A DNA stretch of 64,000 nucleotides. Source: Maribacter polysiphoniae. Its GTDB lineage: Bacteria; Bacteroidota; Bacteroidia; Flavobacteriales; Flavobacteriaceae. A model generated the notes under the pieces. That model saw only the letters and a program-made list of their open reading frames with translations, had not been told where the DNA came from and searched no databases. The translations under genes and the position numbers were made by a program. The stretch spans positions 1-64,000 of the forward strand of contig NZ_QGGQ01000015.1 in assembly GCF_003148665.1 (NCBI RefSeq), written 5' to 3'. Of this stretch, positions 61,517 through 64,000 are shown piece after piece; within the stretch, counting starts at the first letter, position 1; every line of letters begins with the position of its first letter.

Positions 61517-62110
61517 TTAATTAAAAGGGCCAATCATAATATGGGCCCTGTGGGTACCTGGATCCATTAACCATGGCATCCCCTTTGCATGTGGTTTTAT
61601 GGGCAAGCCCGTCTCTTCGGGAGTGGCGAACGGCGTATAGATCACATACCGGAATTGGCCATCCTTAAGCAATCCTGTGGTTTTGTCATAGTTTTCATCC
61701 TTTCCAAAATAGATATAGGTCATACTGGGTACCTTAGGCATTGGTATTTTTCCTGAAGCCACCTCCATGCCACGGATCTCCCTTTTTTCCTTGGTGTTCT
61801 TCCCTTCAAGCGTTAGCTCCCTTCCACGCTCCATAAAAGGTTCCAGTTTTTTGGAATAACAGGAAACACTGATTCCTTCTTTATTGGGGTCATCCCCAAT
61901 ACAAACAAGATTATTTGTCCCTTCCCGCAATACGACCATTTCTCCCGAGGCATTGTAACCATATACCATGGCAGCATCCCTATCTTCCTCCGGTGCGGGA
62001 AGTACGGCAGTTTGTATTTGTATTTCAACGGGTAGTATGTCTTTAATTCCTTCTTGGGCAAAAATCCCAACTGAAATCAAGGACAAAAGAAAAGAGACAG
62101 ATTTAATCAT
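61517..62110 (-). CDS. Exported protein of unknown function
   Basis: A protein of 197 residues with a signal peptide (IKSVSFLLSLISVGIFAQ, cleavage after about residue 19). I do not recognise a domain. The mature part has several short conserved-looking segments: VLPAPEEDRDAAMVYGY, VCIGDDPNKEGISVSCYSK (two Cys that may pair) and a C-terminus rich in Pro and Gly with HRAHIMIGPF. The sequence suggests a periplasmic globular protein. It lies between the FAH gene (74 bases) and ppk2 (107 bases). Confidence 0.75.
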   Translation of the reverse strand: MIKSVSFLLSLISVGIFAQEGIKDILPVEIQIQTAVLPAPEEDRDAAMVYGYNASGEMVVLREGTNNLVCIGDDPNKEGISVSCYSKKLEPFMERGRELTLEGKNTKEKREIRGMEVASGKIPMPKVPSMTYIYFGKDENYDKTTGLLKDGQFRYVIYTPFATPEETGLPIKPHAKGMPWLMDPGTHRAHIMIGPFN

Positions 62111-62184
62111 AAGAAAATGTTTTTCTTAAAGATAATAATCTGTCCCTTAATTTGGTAATTAAAGATTTAAAAATCCTTTGTTCT

Positions 62185-62799
62185 TTATTTCACTTTCGTA
62201 GAGAACATTTTTTGGCCTTCCAAATAACCGACCATTTCATCCCCGGAATTCACCTTGCCCGCACCCTTGGAAGGTGTACCTGTCAAAACAATATCACCAG
62301 GATTCAAGGTCATTATACCCGCTACATAGGCAATTAATTTTTCTACACTGGTAATCATTAGGCCACTATTCCCTTTTTGGGTCTCAACACCGTTGACACT
62401 CATTGAAAAATCAATGTTCCTAATATCCGGAAATTGTGCTATGGGCAAAAACTTGGAGATTGGTGTAGCCCCATCAAAACCTTTAGCCAAGGCCCATGGC
62501 CCTTTATTGGGTTCCCGACTTTGCTTTAAGACATCCTTAGCGGTTAGGTCATTGGCGAGTGCAACGGCATCAATATATGACAACGCCTCCCCTTCCGAGA
62601 CATTCTTACAGGTTTTCCCAATTCTAAACGCCAATTCCACCTCATACCAAACATCATTGGAAAAAGCCGGCAGTTCCAAATCCGCATCATTTTCCAAAAG
62701 GGATGAATCCGGTTTGGTAAAAATTAAAGGAACTACCTCCTCTTTGGGCATTTCACTTAGATCATTTACGTAATTTTTCCCTATTGCTATTATTTTCAT
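62185..62799 (-). CDS. Fumarylacetoacetate hydrolase family protein
   Basis: A protein of 204 residues of the FAH fold. The metal-binding acidic residues are E53 and E55 (WYEVELAFRIG) and D84 (ANDLTAKDV); KGFDGATPIS and GDIVLTGTPSKGAG are conserved. Members include acylpyruvases and oxaloacetate decarboxylases, so the substrate is probably a small beta-diketone or oxaloacetate. It follows valS by 17 bases and is co-transcribed with it. Confidence 0.93.
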   Translation of the reverse strand: MKIIAIGKNYVNDLSEMPKEEVVPLIFTKPDSSLLENDADLELPAFSNDVWYEVELAFRIGKTCKNVSEGEALSYIDAVALANDLTAKDVLKQSREPNKGPWALAKGFDGATPISKFLPIAQFPDIRNIDFSMSVNGVETQKGNSGLMITSVEKLIAYVAGIMTLNPGDIVLTGTPSKGAGKVNSGDEMVGYLEGQKMFSTKVK

Positions 62800-62816
62800 G
62801 ATTCTTATATTGTTTA

Positions 62817-64000
62817 CTATTTCAAACTTGCCAAACTTTTTTCCAGGGTCGTTATCTTAGCCTCGGCATCAGCTTGTTTTTTGCGTTCCATGGCGATGAC
62901 CTGTTCTGGGGCATTGTTTACAAAACGCTCATTGGAAAGCTTCTTCTGTACGGACTGTAAAAATCCTTTCGTATACTTTAACTCTTCCTGTATCTTCAAT
63001 TTTTCGGCCTCAATATCAACCGCCCCGCTAATGGGAATAAAATATTCGTTGCTTTTTACCCTGAAGGTCAAAGCCCCTTCCACGGCATTATCAACATAGG
63101 AAATGGCCGAAACATTAGTCAATTTTTTAATTACAGCATCCCAATCGTCCCCATTGTTGCCTGCATTCAAGACCAAAAGTTCCAAACTTTCCTTCATGGG
63201 TATATTCTTATCCTTTCGAATGGTTCGTATACCGGATATGACCTCAGCGGCGAACTCAAACTGCCCTATCAACTTTTCATCCACTTTCTCCACTTTTGGC
63301 CATTGTGAAATCACCAAAGCTTCTTGGGGCGAACGCTCCGCAATGTGCTGCCAAACCTCCTCAGTAAGGAAGGGCATAAATGGATGCAACAATTTCAGGT
63401 TATTTTCAAAAATCCCGATAACCTCGTCAAAGGTTTTCTTGTCGATCGGTTGTTGGTAAGCCGGCTTAATGATCTCGAGCAACCAAGAACTATAGTCATC
63501 CCAGATCAACTTATATGTTGCCATTAAGGCATCGGAAATACGGTATTTACTGAAATGATCCTCGATTTCGGCCAATGTTTGGTTGAATTTGGCCTTATAC
63601 CAAGCTATTCCCAATGAAGATGCTTCCGGTTGTGGTATTTCGGCAACTTCCCATCCTTTAAGCAATCGGAAACCATTCCAAATCTTATTGGCAAAGTTTT
63701 TACCCTGTTGGCAAAGGTCTTCATCGAACAATAGATCGTTCCCGGCCGCAGAACTCAATAACAGCCCTACACGAACCCCATCGGCACCATAATTCTCGAT
63801 CAATTTTAAGGCATCTGGTGAATTACCCAGGGATTTAGACATTTTCCGCCTTTGCTTGTCACGAACAATTCCCGTAAAATAAACATTGTCAAATGGTTTT
63901 TCATCGCGGTATTCATACCCCGCTATGATCATTCTGGCTACCCAAAAGAAAATAATATCGGGACCCGTAACCAAATCATTGGTCGGGTAATAATAATTGA
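62817..64000 (-). CDS. valS: Valine--tRNA ligase (partial, N-terminus beyond right edge)
   Basis: C-terminal 394 codons of a class I aminoacyl-tRNA synthetase. The frame is open to the window edge; it enters as NYYYPTNDLVTGPDIIFFW. The KMSKS catalytic loop is visible (RRKMSKSLGNSPDALKL). The HIGH motif lies outside. The anticodon-binding domain (about 63100-63500) and the C-terminal coiled-coil arm (GAVDIEAEKLKIQEELK, and the end AEAKITTLEKSLASLK) identify ValS. FAH follows 17 bases later. Confidence 0.97.
   Translation of the reverse strand, partial: NYYYPTNDLVTGPDIIFFWVARMIIAGYEYRDEKPFDNVYFTGIVRDKQRRKMSKSLGNSPDALKLIENYGADGVRVGLLLSSAAGNDLLFDEDLCQQGKNFANKIWNGFRLLKGWEVAEIPQPEASSLGIAWYKAKFNQTLAEIEDHFSKYRISDALMATYKLIWDDYSSWLLEIIKPAYQQPIDKKTFDEVIGIFENNLKLLHPFMPFLTEEVWQHIAERSPQEALVISQWPKVEKVDEKLIGQFEFAAEVISGIRTIRKDKNIPMKESLELLVLNAGNNGDDWDAVIKKLTNVSAISYVDNAVEGALTFRVKSNEYFIPISGAVDIEAEKLKIQEELKYTKGFLQSVQKKLSNERFVNNAPEQVIAMERKKQADAEAKITTLEKSLASLK

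Noticed and set aside
61536-61560. GGGCC/GGCCC repeat at the end of the exported-protein gene as a copy of the hairpin at 59141-59184
   Set aside because: It lies inside coding sequence just before the stop, lacks the flanking A- and T-runs, and the loop differs; the resemblance is limited to a short GC palindrome.

Overview
The window is a stretch of core chromosome from a member of the Bacteroidota, most likely a marine Flavobacteriaceae. The evidence is the gene content (DUF3467 after rpoC, PspC/DUF2851, THX, RluA-type synthase beside a PASTA protein), promoters of the TTG-N19-TAnnTTTG type, a general lack of Shine-Dalgarno sequences, and DxDxDG-rich secreted proteins. I see no transposase, prophage, plasmid gene or CRISPR array. 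The interest is mainly in regulatory DNA between ordinary genes.

Layout. 1-923 (minus) is the start of a secreted protein with thrombospondin type 3 repeats, cut by the left edge. prfC (plus) converges on the large information-processing block 2976-18370 (minus). In transcription order this is rpsU, xerC, hpf, tRNA-Thr(TGT)-Tyr-Gly-Thr(GGT), tuf, tRNA-Trp, secE, nusG, rplK, rplA, rplJ, rplL, rpoB, rpoC and a DUF3467 gene. A minus-strand group follows (18506-24824): DUF2851, PspC, K+ channel, AGCS symporter, HhH protein and acyl-CoA dehydrogenase. A rhodanese gene is divergent from a MarR-YceI pair.

26500-33136 is a complete tryptophan operon, trpL-trpEGDCFBA. A near-perfect promoter precedes an 18-codon leader ORF with three tandem Trp codons, a nested antiterminator fold and an intrinsic terminator. 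This is classical ribosome-mediated attenuation. TrpE also keeps the LLES-X10-S feedback-inhibition signature, so the pathway appears to be controlled at both transcript and enzyme level.

33140-49973 holds a small membrane protein, an M20 peptidase, a TPR protein, PEP carboxylase, a UDG-like protein, the tiny ribosomal protein THX (42 aa), a lipoprotein, yaaA, rluD-PASTA, ddl-coaD, a large multi-PAS histidine kinase with a single-domain response regulator, a NUDIX gene divergent from pyrE by 7 bp, an SRPBCC protein and birA. 50069-54901 is a plus-strand operon, rsfS-ftsH-LUD-cdsA-psd-acyl-CoA-binding protein, joining ribosome silencing and membrane proteolysis to phosphatidylethanolamine synthesis. 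54920-58979 (minus) holds a two-component system, a sterol desaturase-like protein and a creatininase-family protein. The right end has a DoxX-like protein, two tandem polyphosphate kinase 2 genes, a secreted unknown, an FAH-family hydrolase and the 3' part of valS, which runs off the right edge.

The best candidates for follow-up are the trp attenuator, a strong Shine-Dalgarno sequence on rpsU in an organism group that otherwise avoids them, a strong terminator between rplL and rpoB, a MarR operator overlapping its own promoter, and a two-hairpin element with no gene at 59116-59184. All calls come from reading the sequence; no search or folding program was run.
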